From contig NZ_JAUSYS010000001.1 of assembly GCF_030817015.1 (NCBI RefSeq), forward strand, positions 2,728,001 through 2,792,000: DNA of 64,000 nt. Reading direction: 5' to 3'. Origin of the DNA: Arthrobacter sp. V1I7 (GTDB lineage: Bacteria > Actinomycetota > Actinomycetes > Actinomycetales > Micrococcaceae). Below, in pieces: positions 44,501-53,425 of the stretch (position 1 is the stretch's first letter; each line of letters begins with the position of its first letter). The notes under the pieces are model-generated. The model was not told the origin of the DNA. It saw nothing but the letters and a program-made list of their open reading frames with translations, and did no database searches. Position numbers and translations under genes: made by a program.

Positions 44501-45156
44501 GAGTAGAGGTTGCCGTAGCCCTCGTGGTCGGACAGGAACGCGATTCGTCCGTCCACCCACATCGGGTCGGTGAGGTTGCCGTCCAGCTCGGGCGCGAGCC
44601 GTTCAAATTCGCCGTTTCCGTCCCCGTCAATCCAGAGTTTGCCGGCGGTCCCGCCACGGTACCGCTTCCACCAGGCCGGTTCCCGGGAGAGCACGCTGGC
44701 GAGGACCACGGGGCGCTCGTCGCCCACGACCGGGCCGAATGCGACGGACTCGACCGGGCCGAACGGGAGTTCCGCGGCCCAGCCGCCGGTCTCGGGCAGG
44801 CTGTAGGCGTGGGTGTGGCGGCTGTCGGCCTGGCGGAAGGCGCTGGTGACGACGACGTCCCCGGCGGGAGTGAAGCCTTTGACCCGGGTGGAGCTGTGGC
44901 CGAAGTAGCTCAGCTGCCGGTAGCCGCCGCCGTCGACCTCCGCCGTGACGACTTCCGGGGCCGTTCCCTGCACGACGGTCCACACGAGGCGCTTGCCGTC
45001 CGGCGTGAAGCGGGGGTTGCGGGCGGGCAACTGCAGTGAGGAGACCCGCCAGGCGCGGCCTCCTCCGAGGGGCGCAATCCAGACGTCGTCCTCGGCCACA
45101 AAGGTGACCAGATCGCCGTGCAGATGCGGGAAGCGGAAGTAACTCGAAGAGGTCAT
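41581..45156 (-). CDS. Tricorn-type S41 family protease
   Basis: About 1191 residues, the length of tricorn protease homologues that degrade peptides released by proteasomes. The N-terminal ~700 residues form beta-propellers (repeated DG.RIAYVADHDG, SPDGNWLAVG and SPDSAWLGWSEP motifs), with an Ala/Pro/Asp low-complexity insert around residues 405-455. A PDZ domain (GADLAFTGEGWEITRIL, GDVLLAIDGVELSD) comes at about 910-990. The C-terminal S41 domain has DVRRNRGGHTSQLVAELIGRK and TDEFAGSDGDIIAQ with the nucleophilic Ser. The ATG at 45156 is used because the family start SYFRFPHLHGDLVTFVAEDDVW follows. Divergent from the TIGR01777 gene. Confidence 0.92.
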   Translation of the reverse strand: MTSSSYFRFPHLHGDLVTFVAEDDVWIAPLGGGRAWRVSSLQLPARNPRFTPDGKRLVWTVVQGTAPEVVTAEVDGGGYRQLSYFGHSSTRVKGFTPAGDVVVTSAFRQADSRHTHAYSLPETGGWAAELPFGPVESVAFGPVVGDERPVVLASVLSREPAWWKRYRGGTAGKLWIDGDGNGEFERLAPELDGNLTDPMWVDGRIAFLSDHEGYGNLYSVLPNGTDLRRHTDHEDFYVRHAATDGKRVVFESAGELWLLPDLGTDAVKLGISLGSASQARRRVPLNPSRHLGDVVPDRTGGSSAVEAHGTLHWLRHKDGPSRVLEATPGVRARLPRPFGDGRIAYVADHDGVEALYLKAIAAPPAGGQERVGPTPPAAASSPATAREDSDAGTPLPQPVSAASLTRPHAVAPVAPAPHAPAPHASAAAVAVDAADTAGADPAADAADAAVPALQAAAASGRPTRIDFPKPGRASAIEASPDGNWLAVGTAFGDIYLADTRSGTLSLVSSIGEGSIDGFSWSPDSAWLGWSEPVTSFGSRSRLRITQVNAAPEAGDGKRVLVDVTDGRFCDESPSFTPDGKYLAFLSNRSFDPVYDGHSFDLSFPSPIKPYLVALAADTPSPFGPTVDLQDDVDAGRAADAAEEGAKDGVPAVRVDAEGLAHRVISVPVPQGNYSALTATPGALLWLDSELSGVTGDGRASLDDKNAAPSLVRFDLAMRRTTTIVEALDGYRVSGDGDKVVFVQDKQIRVTPAGAKADEESGQLVKVDLTRIRVQLDPLSVWGQAFDETWRLQRDFFWTEDMAGQDWDSVHARYRPIVDRLGSHDDLVDLLWELHGELGTSHAYVRPAAVTENGSNGQGRLGADLAFTGEGWEITRILAGESSDPLATSPLTRPGADAKPGDVLLAIDGVELSDCRTPAMQLVGAAGRAVELTLRNGPGHGNRAGKHRRVAVVPVKDEERLRYQEWVAANRRTVREASQGTFGYLHIPDMLANGWAQLHRDLDTETALDGLIVDVRRNRGGHTSQLVAELIGRKVTGWSMPRGEKPRTYPHHAPRGPVVILTDEFAGSDGDIIAQVSKLRGIGPVIGTRTWGGVVGIDNRFALADGTGVTQPRYATWFSGGVGWGVENFGVTPDIEVDFPPHAYAARTDPQLEYGIGALKEMIQELPTDRPPLREGYRQVRPAPLPARQPGK

Positions 45157-45228
45157 CGTCCGATCATAGTCAAGAGCACCCTGCTCTCCGGGAGGTTTCC
45201 CGGCCGTGCGGGCATGGTGAGATGGATC

Positions 45229-46131
45229 ATGCGAATCATTGTGGCCGGAGCCTCGGGGCTGATCGGAACCGCCCTTTCCCGTGCCCTGCGCGGCGCCGGG
45301 CACGACGTCGGCGCCCTGGTCCGGCGGCCGCCCGCCTCCCCGGCCGAGTTCCGTTGGAATCCGGCCGAGGGCCGCATCGATGAAACCGCACTTCGGGGAG
45401 CAGATGCGGTGGTCAACCTCTCGGGCGCCGGAATCGGCGACCGGCCCTGGACCCGGGCCCGCATCAACGAACTCCGCAGCTCCCGGCTCGGTCCGACGCG
45501 GACCCTTACAGCGGCCATGGCCCGGCAGGAGAAGCCGCCCGCCGTGTTCCTCAGCCAGTCCGGCTCCGGTTACTACGGCGACGCCGGCCCGGTGGTGCTG
45601 CGGGAGAACGCGCCTGCCGGCGAGGGCATCCTGGCCAGGCTCTGTGTGGACTGGGAGGCCGCGGCGCACGAGGCCCCCGCCGGCGTCCGTGTGGTCACGC
45701 CCCGCACCGGCGTAGTCCTGAGCCGCTCCGGCGGGGCCCTGGGCCGACTGTTGCCGCTGTTTCGCCTCGGCGTCGGCGGGCCTCTCGGCAACGGCCGGCA
45801 GTACTGGCCCTGGGTCACGCTGCCCGACGTGGCCGGCGCGTTCGGGTTCCTGCTGACGACACCGCTGTCCGGTCCGGTGAATGTGTGCGCCCCGGAAAGC
45901 GCGGACGTGAACTCACTGACAGCGCAACTTGCCGGGGCGCTGCACCGGCCGGCGCTGCTGCGGGTACCGGCGCCAGTGCTGCGGCTGGTGATGGGCAAGC
46001 TCGCGGACGAACTATTGCTGGCGAGCCAGCGGCTGGAGCCGGCGATGCTCAGCGAAACCGGCTTTGAGTGGCAGCACCCGTCCCTAGCCCAGGCAGCCGC
46101 GTGGGTGGCGGGCAGCGGCCCGGAGGCCTGA
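45229..46131 (+). CDS. TIGR01777 family NAD(P)-dependent epimerase-like oxidoreductase
   Basis: A 300-residue extended short-chain dehydrogenase-like protein (YfcH/SDR39U1 type). Rossmann motif GASGLIGTALSRAL at residues 7-20, FRWNPAEGRID and VNLSGAGIGDRPWT characteristic of TIGR01777, SQSGSGYYGDAG and PRTGVVLSRSGGAL. Reaction unknown. Family members often neighbour lipB, as here and, from memory, in mycobacteria (Rv2216). The ATG at 45229 is preceded by GGTGAG. Confidence 0.9.
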   Translation: MRIIVAGASGLIGTALSRALRGAGHDVGALVRRPPASPAEFRWNPAEGRIDETALRGADAVVNLSGAGIGDRPWTRARINELRSSRLGPTRTLTAAMARQEKPPAVFLSQSGSGYYGDAGPVVLRENAPAGEGILARLCVDWEAAAHEAPAGVRVVTPRTGVVLSRSGGALGRLLPLFRLGVGGPLGNGRQYWPWVTLPDVAGAFGFLLTTPLSGPVNVCAPESADVNSLTAQLAGALHRPALLRVPAPVLRLVMGKLADELLLASQRLEPAMLSETGFEWQHPSLAQAAAWVAGSGPEA

Positions 46132-46142
46132 CGTGCCGGCCC

Positions 46143-46232
46143 ACTGCCCGCCCGATCTGCCTGCCTGACCTGCCCGCCTGACCTGCCCGGCTGAGCCGAC
46201 TGCCTGAGCCGGCTGCCTGGCCGCCTGGCGCA
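46143..46232. repeat. CTGCC/TGACC-rich low-complexity repeat
   Basis: The gap after the TIGR01777 gene is an imperfect tandem of CTGCCTGACC/CTGCCCGCCTGA units. No coding or clear hairpin function; probably slippage-prone sequence. Confidence 0.55.
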
Positions 46233-46258
46233 GACCGCTCGCCCCCCGACGTCGGCCG

Positions 46259-46867
46259 CTAACCCCGTAGCGGGCTTCCGGGGAGGATCTCCTGGATCCG
46301 CCACCGGCCGTCGACCGGCACGAGTACCAGCCGGAGCCGCTCCTCGGCGCCGGCGCCGGCCTCGGCCACCAGCGCACCCCGAGCGTCCCGCTCCTGGTGG
46401 GCGGACGGCGCCACGCTGACAGCCAGAACCGTCCGCCACGGGCCGCTGTCCGTTGCGCGTTCCACTGCGCTCAGCACGGTGGAGAAGCCCGTCAGCACAT
46501 GGCCGGACTCCCTCAGCCGGGCGCCGATCCTGCCGTCCGCGGCCGCAGCCGGGGACTCCGGGGCATTGACCTCCTCCAGCAGGCGCAGGTCCCCGGAGTT
46601 GAAGGCCAGCGAGCGGAGCCGGGACAGTCCACGGACGGCCTCTGCAGGGTCTTCCGAACCGAGCAAGGCCTGGATGTCCTGCGGGACCGTGGCGGGCGCG
46701 GCCGGCTGCGAAGCCGCAGGATCGGGCGGCGAACCGGAGGAACGCCCGTCGGCCGGCTCTCCCGGACCGGGAGCGGGGGCCGCGGGGAATGGCGACGGCA
46801 GCCGGGCGCCGGCCAGCAGCCAGGCACCGGCGAGGACCAGCGTCAGCGCGAGCACCGCGGACACCAT
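46259..46867 (-). CDS. Membrane-anchored/secreted protein of unknown function, partner of the kinase
   Basis: A 202-residue protein with one N-terminal hydrophobic segment (AVLALTLVLAGAWLLAGA) close to the start, a Pro/Ser/Ala-rich stretch of about 40 residues, then a domain of about 140 residues on the outside. The end LRLVLVPVDGRWRIQEILPGSP looks like the last strands of an NTF2-like/cystatin-like fold. I do not recognise a family. Its start lies inside the 3' end of the kinase gene (25-bp overlap), which implies translational coupling and a shared job, for example as sensor or substrate. Confidence 0.72.
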   Translation of the reverse strand: MVSAVLALTLVLAGAWLLAGARLPSPFPAAPAPGPGEPADGRSSGSPPDPAASQPAAPATVPQDIQALLGSEDPAEAVRGLSRLRSLAFNSGDLRLLEEVNAPESPAAAADGRIGARLRESGHVLTGFSTVLSAVERATDSGPWRTVLAVSVAPSAHQERDARGALVAEAGAGAEERLRLVLVPVDGRWRIQEILPGSPLRG

Positions 46868-48003
46868 TCGGAGAACGCCGGTGCCGGCACGGGGGCGGCC
46901 CCCGCACCGGGGCTCCCCGCCCCGGCGCTCCCCGCCCCGGCGCGGACGTCAAGACCCCGGCCGGCCGCGTGCCTTGCCGCTGGGCGGGCCGGCGCGGCCT
47001 CCCGCGCCGGGACCGCGGCCGGGTTCCGCCCGATCCCGCGGGTGAATGGGCGGGACCAGCCGCGGAGCCTTTCCGCCCCGAGCTCCCCCGGCGTGCGGGG
47101 CAGCGCACGCCGGGTGAGCAACTCCGGGATCACCGTCGGGTGGACCGAGCCGGACAGGTCCACGGGCTCCGCCATAGCGCTGCGATAGACCGCGGCGGAC
47201 AGCTCGGAGGCCGTTGGCCGGAGCCGCCGGTCCTCTTGAAGGCCTGCCTCCAGCGCCGCGGCCAGGGCGGCCGGAACCCCCGGCACCAGCAGCGGCAACG
47301 GCGGACGCTGATTCCCCGGTTCGGGGGCGCGTCCGGACAGGCAGTACCAGCCCAGGGCGGCAAGGGCATAGATGTCGCGTTCCGGCTGCAGCCCGGCCCG
47401 CACGGCGTCCACGCGCGCCGGGTCGCGGAAGCCATCCGTGCCGTGCTCCGCTGCCGTGGTCGCGTCCGCCACCATCCTCGCGACCCCCAGATCCGCCAGC
47501 AGTGGCTTGCCGTGCGCCGTGAACAGCACATTGCCGGGGGCGACGTCGCCGTGCGTGAAGCCGTGCGTGTGCAGGTAGGCCAGCGCCTGGGCGATCGGAG
47601 TCAGGACCGTCACTGTCTCCCCGGCACCCAGCCGTCCGCGGCCCGCCACGAGCGCTGCCAGCGAGCCGCCGGGAGCATAGTCGAGCACCAGGCCAAGCCC
47701 ACCACCACCGTCGACGGCGGCCTCCTGGGACCGGTCCAGCCGCACCACCGCGTGCGCCCTGACCAGGTGGTCGTTGTCCAGGGCGGACAGGATCCTGACT
47801 TCGCGCCGCATCCCCGTTTCCGGGTCCGTCCCCTCCCCCGCAGCTCCGCCGCCGGGCGCGAAGCATTTGAGCGCAAAGTCGCGGCCCGTCGACTGCTCAG
47901 TGGCAAGCCAGACCGTGGCGCTGCCGCCCCGGCCCAGGCAGCGGCCGACGGTGTAGCCGGGAACGGCGGGCGGCTCAGCGCCGGGCCGGGCGAAATCCTC
48001 CAT
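46843..48003 (-). CDS. Serine/threonine protein kinase-like protein with atypical catalytic motifs
   Basis: A 386-residue protein with a kinase domain at residues ~15-270. Gly-rich loop GRGGSATVWLA, ATP-lysine in FALKCF, catalytic loop THGDVAPGNVLF (HGD instead of HRD, with Asp and Asn kept), metal loop DLGVAR (DLG instead of DFG), and DIYALAALGWYCLSGRAP as helix F. A Pro/Ala/Arg tail follows; no transmembrane segment or extracellular PASTA repeats. Essential residues (Lys, Asp, Asn, Asp) are present, so activity is possible. The secreted protein gene overlaps its end. Divergent from lipB. Confidence 0.85.
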   Translation of the reverse strand: MEDFARPGAEPPAVPGYTVGRCLGRGGSATVWLATEQSTGRDFALKCFAPGGGAAGEGTDPETGMRREVRILSALDNDHLVRAHAVVRLDRSQEAAVDGGGGLGLVLDYAPGGSLAALVAGRGRLGAGETVTVLTPIAQALAYLHTHGFTHGDVAPGNVLFTAHGKPLLADLGVARMVADATTAAEHGTDGFRDPARVDAVRAGLQPERDIYALAALGWYCLSGRAPEPGNQRPPLPLLVPGVPAALAAALEAGLQEDRRLRPTASELSAAVYRSAMAEPVDLSGSVHPTVIPELLTRRALPRTPGELGAERLRGWSRPFTRGIGRNPAAVPAREAAPARPAARHAAGRGLDVRAGAGSAGAGSPGAGAAPVPAPAFSEWCPRCSR

Positions 48004-48110
48004 ACCCTAGGAATAGCCGAATCCGGGGATTCCCGCAGAAGTTATCCACAGGCGTGAGAGCTTAAGCACACAACCGGGCACGGTTCCGGGCGAGGGCTAA
48101 GCTGGATGCC

Positions 48111-48779
48111 ATGACTCTTCAGTTCCTCCAGCTGGGTCTCGCCCCGGAATTCGTTGACTACTCGCACGGCTGGGACCTCCAGCGCGAACTCCACGAAAAG
48201 GTCGCCGCCGGGACCGCGCCCAGCACCGTACTGCTGCTCGAACATTCCGCCGTTTATACGGCCGGTAAACGCACCGAGGACCACGAACGCCCCTTTGACG
48301 GAACTCCGGTGGTTCCCGTGGACCGCGGCGGCAAACTCACGTGGCACGGACCCGGACAGCTCGTGGGCTACCCCATCATCAAGCTCAGGAACAAGGCAGG
48401 AATCCGCGACTACGTGGAGCGCCTGGAGGCCGTCATCATCGCCGTGCTCGCCGACTACGGCATCGACGCCGTACGGATGAAGGGCCGCGCCGGTGTGTGG
48501 ATCGATCAGGATGAGAAAGGCCCCGCCCGCAAGATCGCGGCCATCGGCATCCGGGTCCACGACGGCGTGACCATGCACGGTTTCGCCATCAACTGCAACA
48601 ACGATCTTGCGCCCTATGGCCAGATCATTGCCTGCGGAATCACCGACGCCGGTGTCACGACGATCGGGCAGGAGACCGGCAGGGACGTCACCCCGGCCGA
48701 CCTCGTGTCGCGGATCATCGAAGAACTGCGCAACAATGAAGAAGCCCTAGTTGCAACCCATGAAGGAGCTTTACCGTGA
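48111..48779 (+). CDS. lipB: Octanoyltransferase (lipoate biosynthesis)
   Basis: A 222-residue enzyme moving octanoyl groups from acyl carrier protein to lipoyl domains. Seen: [39 protein letters not shown] (signature), the catalytic Lys in ARKIAAIGI and the catalytic Cys in [15 protein letters not shown]. Its stop overlaps the lipA start by four bases, so both are co-translated. The lipoylated E2 (sucB) is encoded 9 kb upstream in the same direction. Confidence 0.97.
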   Translation: MTLQFLQLGLAPEFVDYSHGWDLQRELHEKVAAGTAPSTVLLLEHSAVYTAGKRTEDHERPFDGTPVVPVDRGGKLTWHGPGQLVGYPIIKLRNKAGIRDYVERLEAVIIAVLADYGIDAVRMKGRAGVWIDQDEKGPARKIAAIGIRVHDGVTMHGFAINCNNDLAPYGQIIACGITDAGVTTIGQETGRDVTPADLVSRIIEELRNNEEALVATHEGALP

Positions 48780-49783
48780 CACTGGTACCAGAAGGCCGGA
48801 AGCTGCTGCGCATCGAGCAGCGAAATGCGGCCACACCGGTGGAGCGTAAGCCGGAGTGGATCAAGGCCAAGGTCCAGATGGGCCCCGAGTTCGTGCAGCT
48901 CAAGAACCTGGTCAAAAAGGAAGGCCTCCACACCGTCTGTGAAGAGGCCGGCTGCCCCAACATCTTCGAATGCTGGGAGGACAAGGAAGCGACCTTCCTG
49001 ATCGGCGGCTCCGAATGCACGCGGCGCTGCGATTTCTGCCAGATCGACACCGGCAAGCCGTCCCCGGTGGACATGTTCGAGCCCACCAAGGTGGCCCGCT
49101 CCGTCCAGGCGATGCAGCTGCGCTACGCCACCGTGACCGGTGTGGCCCGGGACGACCTCGCCGACGAGGGCGTCTGGCTCTACGCCGAAACGGTCCGCAA
49201 GATACACGAGCTCAACCCGGGCACCGGCGTCGAGCTTTTGATCCCGGACTTCTCCGGCAAGCCGGAACACATCGAGGCGATCTGCGATTCCAAACCCGAG
49301 GTCTTCGCCCACAACGTCGAAACCGTGCCGCGGATCTTCAAGCGGATCCGGCCCGCGTTCCGCTACGACCGCTCCCTGGACGTGATCACGCAGGGCCGCA
49401 AGCTCGGCATGGTGACCAAGTCCAACCTGATCCTGGGCATGGGCGAAACCCGCGAGGAGATTTCCGAGGCGCTGCGGGACCTGCACGAGGCCGGCTGCGA
49501 CCTGGTCACGATCACCCAGTACCTGCGCCCGAGTGAGCGGCACCTTCCGGTGGACCGCTGGGTCAAGCCGCAGGAGTTCGTCGACCTGCAGCAGGAAGCG
49601 GACGAGATCGGCTTCCTCGGCGTCATGTCCGGGCCGCTGGTCCGCTCCTCCTACCGGGCAGGGCGGCTCTGGGCCACCGCGATGCGCAAGAAGGGCTGGG
49701 AAATCCCAGCCGAGCTCGCCCACATCGAAAGCTCCGGCAGCACCCGCCAGGAAGCCAGCTCACTGCTCGCCGCACACTCCTGA
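48776..49783 (+). CDS. lipA: Lipoyl synthase
   Basis: A 335-residue radical SAM enzyme inserting two sulfurs into octanoyl-E2. The auxiliary cluster cysteines are in [12 protein letters not shown], the radical SAM cysteines in [13 protein letters not shown], and the C-terminal conserved Ser in [11 protein letters not shown]. The GTG start overlaps the lipB stop. Length and all motifs are normal. Confidence 0.97.
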   Translation: MTLVPEGRKLLRIEQRNAATPVERKPEWIKAKVQMGPEFVQLKNLVKKEGLHTVCEEAGCPNIFECWEDKEATFLIGGSECTRRCDFCQIDTGKPSPVDMFEPTKVARSVQAMQLRYATVTGVARDDLADEGVWLYAETVRKIHELNPGTGVELLIPDFSGKPEHIEAICDSKPEVFAHNVETVPRIFKRIRPAFRYDRSLDVITQGRKLGMVTKSNLILGMGETREEISEALRDLHEAGCDLVTITQYLRPSERHLPVDRWVKPQEFVDLQQEADEIGFLGVMSGPLVRSSYRAGRLWATAMRKKGWEIPAELAHIESSGSTRQEASSLLAAHS

Positions 49784-49872
49784 CCCCGGCCGTCACGGCT
49801 GCGGCAAAGGGCCGGCACCGGAGCACTCCGGCGTCCGGCTCTTGGCCATCAATCGCGTAGAATTAAGGCACT

Positions 49873-50634
49873 ATGGCGAATTCCTCTGATTCCAGCACGT
49901 CCACTCCGGCAGCCGATGCTCCGAAGCGTGGCCTTTTCTCCCGCAAGCCCAAGGTAGCGAAGGTCAAGAAGCCGAGCCGGCTGAAGCAGATCCGCGAGGT
50001 CTTCCAGATGACCCGGCGCCACGATCCGATGGTGCCGTGGCTCATGCTGCTGGCCTTCCTGGGTGTGGTGGCCGTCAGCCTTCTGGTCGGCTTCCTGCTG
50101 GAAAACTGGATCACCGGCCTGATCATCGGCATCGCCCTCGGTGTCCTCGCGGCCACCCTGATCCTGTCCCGCAGGGCGGAGCGCGCCGCCTTCGCGCAGA
50201 TTGAAAACCAGCCCGGCGCCTCGGGCGCCGCACTTGGCACGCTCAAGCGGGGTTGGATCGTCGAAGAACAGCCGGTCGCCGTGAACCCGCGCACCCAGGA
50301 CGCCGTCTTCCGCGCCATCGGCCGGCCCGGCGTCGTGCTGGTCAGCGAAGGCCCCGCCACCCGGGTGAAGCCGCTGGTCGACGCCGAACGCAAGCGCCTC
50401 GCCCGCATCCTGCCCAATGTCACCATCCACGTGGTAGAAACCGGCCGCGGCGAAGGCCAGGTGCCCATCAGCCAAGTCGCCAAGAAGATGAACAAGCTGA
50501 ACAAGGAACTGACCAAAATTGAGGTCAACGCCGTGTCCAAGCGCATTTCATCGCTCGGAAGCCGCCTGCCGATCCCGAAGGGCATCGATCCCTACAAGGC
50601 CCGCCCGGACCGCAAGGCCGCCCGCGGACGCTAG
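49873..50634 (+). CDS. DUF4191 family membrane protein
   Basis: A 253-residue protein with a basic N-terminus, two transmembrane helices near residues 56-77 and 80-97 (PWLMLLAFLGVVAVSLLVG, WITGLIIGIALGVLAATLI) and a cytosolic domain (NQPGASGAALGTLKRGW, GRPGVVLVSEGP, EGQVPISQVAKKMNKLNKEL). This is the actinobacterial DUF4191 family (Rv2219-type), found between lipA and glnA. Function unknown. Confidence 0.9.
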   Translation: MANSSDSSTSTPAADAPKRGLFSRKPKVAKVKKPSRLKQIREVFQMTRRHDPMVPWLMLLAFLGVVAVSLLVGFLLENWITGLIIGIALGVLAATLILSRRAERAAFAQIENQPGASGAALGTLKRGWIVEEQPVAVNPRTQDAVFRAIGRPGVVLVSEGPATRVKPLVDAERKRLARILPNVTIHVVETGRGEGQVPISQVAKKMNKLNKELTKIEVNAVSKRISSLGSRLPIPKGIDPYKARPDRKAARGR

Positions 50635-50661
50635 CCGCCTAGCGCCAGCCACCAGAACTTC

Positions 50662-50709
50662 AGGAGTCGCCCCGGTTACCGCCTTCAGGCCGCAGCCGGG
50701 GCGATTCCT
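50662..50709 (+). terminator. GC-rich stem-loop after DUF4191
   Basis: AGGAGTCGCCCCGG (50662-50675) pairs with CCGGGGCGATTCCT (50696-50709) with one G-T pair over 14 bp. There is no T-tract. Probably a terminator or attenuator between DUF4191 and DUF3817. Confidence 0.6.
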
Positions 50710-50788
50710 CTATCAAGACCTTTCCGGCGCGCAGCAAGACGCCGACCGACCCTTGCCCGTCCCGCAGGACAGAATCCGGAGACTCCCC

Positions 50789-51145
50789 ATGAAACTGCCA
50801 TCCACGCCGGCCGCGATCCGCGTCTTCCGCCTCCTGGCCATCGCCGAGGCCTTCAGCTGGGCCGCCCTGTTGACCGGCATGTTCTTCAAATGGGTCGCCC
50901 GGACCACGGAGCTGGGCGTGGAAATTGCCGGTCCGGTCCACGGCGCGTTCTTCATCGCCTACGGCATCACCGCCCTGGTCCTCTGGCGGCTGCAGCGCTG
51001 GCCGTTCCGGGTGGCGCTGTTCGCCGGGCTCTCGGCCGTCTGCCCTTTTGCCACGGTGTGGTTCGAACGCTGGGCCGGGCGGCACGGATTCCTCACGCCG
51101 GCCGCGGCGGCCCCGGAACCGCTCCCGGAGACAACGCGCGTCTAG
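50789..51145 (+). CDS. DUF3817 domain membrane protein
   Basis: A 118-residue protein with three hydrophobic segments (VFRLLAIAEAFSWAALLTGMFFKW, GAFFIAYGITALVLW, VALFAGLSAVCPFATVWFE). RLLAIAEAFSW and HGAFFIAYGI are the DUF3817 signature; the family has no known function. The ATG at 50789 follows GGAGA. Convergent with the RDD gene. Confidence 0.88.
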   Translation: MKLPSTPAAIRVFRLLAIAEAFSWAALLTGMFFKWVARTTELGVEIAGPVHGAFFIAYGITALVLWRLQRWPFRVALFAGLSAVCPFATVWFERWAGRHGFLTPAAAAPEPLPETTRV

Positions 51146-51158
51146 CCGCTGCCGGCAG

Positions 51159-51596
51159 TTACATCCGGACCAGCACGGTATTCACGGCCTTGTCGTGCAG
51201 CCCGCGCTGGTCCGGGTCGAAAATGACGGCGGGGATCACGAGGCACAGCAGCAGGGTGCGGACCAGGGCCGGGAGCGGACCTGCGGGGCCGCCACCCAGC
51301 CGGACCACGTGGATCCCCATGATCCGGTGCCCGATGCTGTAGCCGAGCGTGCCGATCAGCAGCGCCTGCCCGGCAGCGAAGACGGCCAGTGTGGCCCAGG
51401 GGTTCCCGGCAAAGGCATAGTTGCTGATGAGCAGGGCAATCCCCCAGTCGATGCAGATGGCCAGGATGCGGCGGCCGGCACGGGCAATCGAGCCCGGGCC
51501 GGACTCGGGCAGGCCCAGCCGCTCTCCGGGGTACTTCGAGATGCCGGATGTGTCCGGCCCGCTGAGCCATGAACCTATGTCTTTGCGATCAACCAC
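51159..51596 (-). CDS. RDD family membrane protein
   Basis: A 145-residue protein with three helices. The family motif Arg-Asp-Asp region is RRILAICIDWGIALLIS, followed by GHRIMGIHVVRLGG and a third helix, ending GLHDKAVNTVLV, the usual RDD C-terminus. The middle Asp of the motif is kept. It stands divergent from glnA, as in mycobacteria (Rv2219A) from memory. Function unknown, possibly ion or solute related. Confidence 0.9.
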   Translation of the reverse strand: MVDRKDIGSWLSGPDTSGISKYPGERLGLPESGPGSIARAGRRILAICIDWGIALLISNYAFAGNPWATLAVFAAGQALLIGTLGYSIGHRIMGIHVVRLGGGPAGPLPALVRTLLLCLVIPAVIFDPDQRGLHDKAVNTVLVRM

Positions 51597-51722
51597 CCTT
51601 CAAGACTATCGGGAAAGCCGGGCAGCCCTCGCTGTTCATAACATGGGCCCGGAGGGCCACACTGTGGAACCGGGTTGGCCACACTGTGGACGCCGACTAG
51701 CGTTTACCTGTCCGGGCATTCT

Positions 51723-51760
51723 GTAACGTGCCCGAAACAATGCGGACACCGGAGGGAAAT
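51723..51760 (+). promoter_or_regulatory. GlnR-type operator upstream of glnA
   Basis: GTAAC-n6-GAAAC-n6-GACAC-n6-GAAAT spans 51723-51760 with exact 6-bp spacing. The first two half-sites are perfect to the GlnR consensus gTnAC-n6-GaAAC; the second pair deviates by one base each. The site is about 130 bp before the glnA start. A GlnR (OmpR-type) nitrogen regulator is the expected ligand; its gene is not in the window. Confidence 0.75.
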
Positions 51761-51891
51761 CCCGTGTCCTTAGGGTGGTAACAGTTGCTGGCGGCATAGG
51801 AGCGGGGCGAACTTTACGTTTTCCCCGCTGTCAGACTGCGCTGGACCATATGGCCTGACGGCCAGATCTTTCATATGCGTAAGGAGCATAG

Positions 51892-53316
51892 ATGTTCAAG
51901 ACTGCGGACGAAGTCCTCAAGTTCATCAAAGACGAAGACGTGCGATTCGTCGATATCCGCTTCACCGACCTCCCCGGCGTTCAGCAGCACTTCAACGTGC
52001 CCGCCAAGAGTGTTGACGCGGACTTCTTCGTCAACGGCCAGCTTTTCGACGGATCCTCCATCCGCGGCTTCCAGGGCATCGCCGAGTCGGACATGCAGCT
52101 CATCCCGGACGTCACCACGGCGTTCCTCGACACGTTCCGCCTGGAGAAGACCCTCGCGCTGAACTTCTCGATCGTGAACCCGCGGACCGGCGACCCGTAC
52201 CACCGCGACCCCCGCGGCGTGGCCGAGAAGGCAGAGGCCTACCTCGCGTCCACCGGCATCGCTGACACGGCTTTCTTCGCGCCGGAGGCCGAGTTCTTCG
52301 TCTTCGACAACGTGCAGTACCAGTCCTCCCCGCAGGGCAGCTTCTACAAGATCGATTCCGAGGAAGCCCACTGGAACACCGGCCGCGAAGAAGAAGGCGG
52401 AAACCTCGGCTACAAAACCCCCATCAAGGGCGGTTACTTCCCGGTCTCCCCCACCGACAAGCAGGCTGACCTCCGCGACGCCATGTGCATCGCCCTGGAC
52501 GAGGCCGGCCTTGAGGTCGAACGCAGCCACCACGAGGTGGGCTCCGCCGGCCAGGCCGAGATCAACTACAAGTTCACCACCCTGACCCACGCGGCAGATG
52601 ACCTGCAGAAATTCAAGTACGTCATCAAGAACACCGCCGACGCCTGGGGCAAGTCCGTCACCTTCATGCCGAAGCCGGTCTTCGGTGACAACGGCTCGGG
52701 CATGCACTGCCACCAGTCGCTGTGGAATGGCGGCGAGCCGCTGTTCTACGACGAGAAGGGTTACGCCGGCCTCTCCGACATGGCCCGCTGGTACATCGGC
52801 GGCCTGCTGAAGCACTCCTCGGCCGTGCTTGCCTTCACCAACCCGACGGTGAACTCCTACCGCCGCCTGGTCAAGGGCTTCGAAGCCCCGGTCAACATGG
52901 TCTACTCGCAGGGCAACCGCTCGGCCGGTATCCGCATCCCGATCACGGGTTCCAACCCGAAGGCCAAGCGCATCGAATTCCGCGCTCCGGACCCCTCGTC
53001 GAACCCGTACCTCGCCTTCGCCGCCCAGCTCATGGCCGGCATCGACGGCGTCCGCAACCGCATCGAGCCGCCGGCCCCGATCGACAAGGACCTCTACGAG
53101 CTCCCCGCCGAGGAAGCCAAGGACATCCCGAAGGCCCCCGGCACGCTCGAGGAAGCCCTGGATGCCCTGGCCGAGGACAATGAGTTCCTGCAGGCCGGCG
53201 GTGTCTTCACCCAGGACCTGATCGACACCTGGATCGAGTACAAGTACGAGAACGAGATCCGTCCGCTCTCGCTGCGGCCGAACCCGTACGAGTTCGAGCT
53301 GTACTACGGCGTCTAG
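51892..53316 (+). CDS. glnA: Glutamine synthetase type I
   Basis: A 474-residue GSI-beta enzyme joining ammonia to glutamate with ATP. Seen: the N-terminal [22 protein letters not shown], the metal motifs EAEFFVFD and [12 protein letters not shown], the ATP region [18 protein letters not shown], the Glu flap [19 protein letters not shown], and the adenylylation loop [11 protein letters not shown] with Tyr402. Adenylylation by GlnE is therefore likely; glnE usually follows glnA but is not directly downstream here. Transcription is probably controlled through the GlnR-like site upstream. Confidence 0.98.
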   Translation: MFKTADEVLKFIKDEDVRFVDIRFTDLPGVQQHFNVPAKSVDADFFVNGQLFDGSSIRGFQGIAESDMQLIPDVTTAFLDTFRLEKTLALNFSIVNPRTGDPYHRDPRGVAEKAEAYLASTGIADTAFFAPEAEFFVFDNVQYQSSPQGSFYKIDSEEAHWNTGREEEGGNLGYKTPIKGGYFPVSPTDKQADLRDAMCIALDEAGLEVERSHHEVGSAGQAEINYKFTTLTHAADDLQKFKYVIKNTADAWGKSVTFMPKPVFGDNGSGMHCHQSLWNGGEPLFYDEKGYAGLSDMARWYIGGLLKHSSAVLAFTNPTVNSYRRLVKGFEAPVNMVYSQGNRSAGIRIPITGSNPKAKRIEFRAPDPSSNPYLAFAAQLMAGIDGVRNRIEPPAPIDKDLYELPAEEAKDIPKAPGTLEEALDALAEDNEFLQAGGVFTQDLIDTWIEYKYENEIRPLSLRPNPYEFELYYGV

Positions 53317-53425
53317 CCGGAACACGCGGCCAAACGGCGCTTAACCGGCAGCTAGTCCGCAGACGGTCCGCAAAATTTCAGATACAGCAAAAAGCGGGTC
53401 TCAGGATTGGCTTGGCGGGTTCTAG

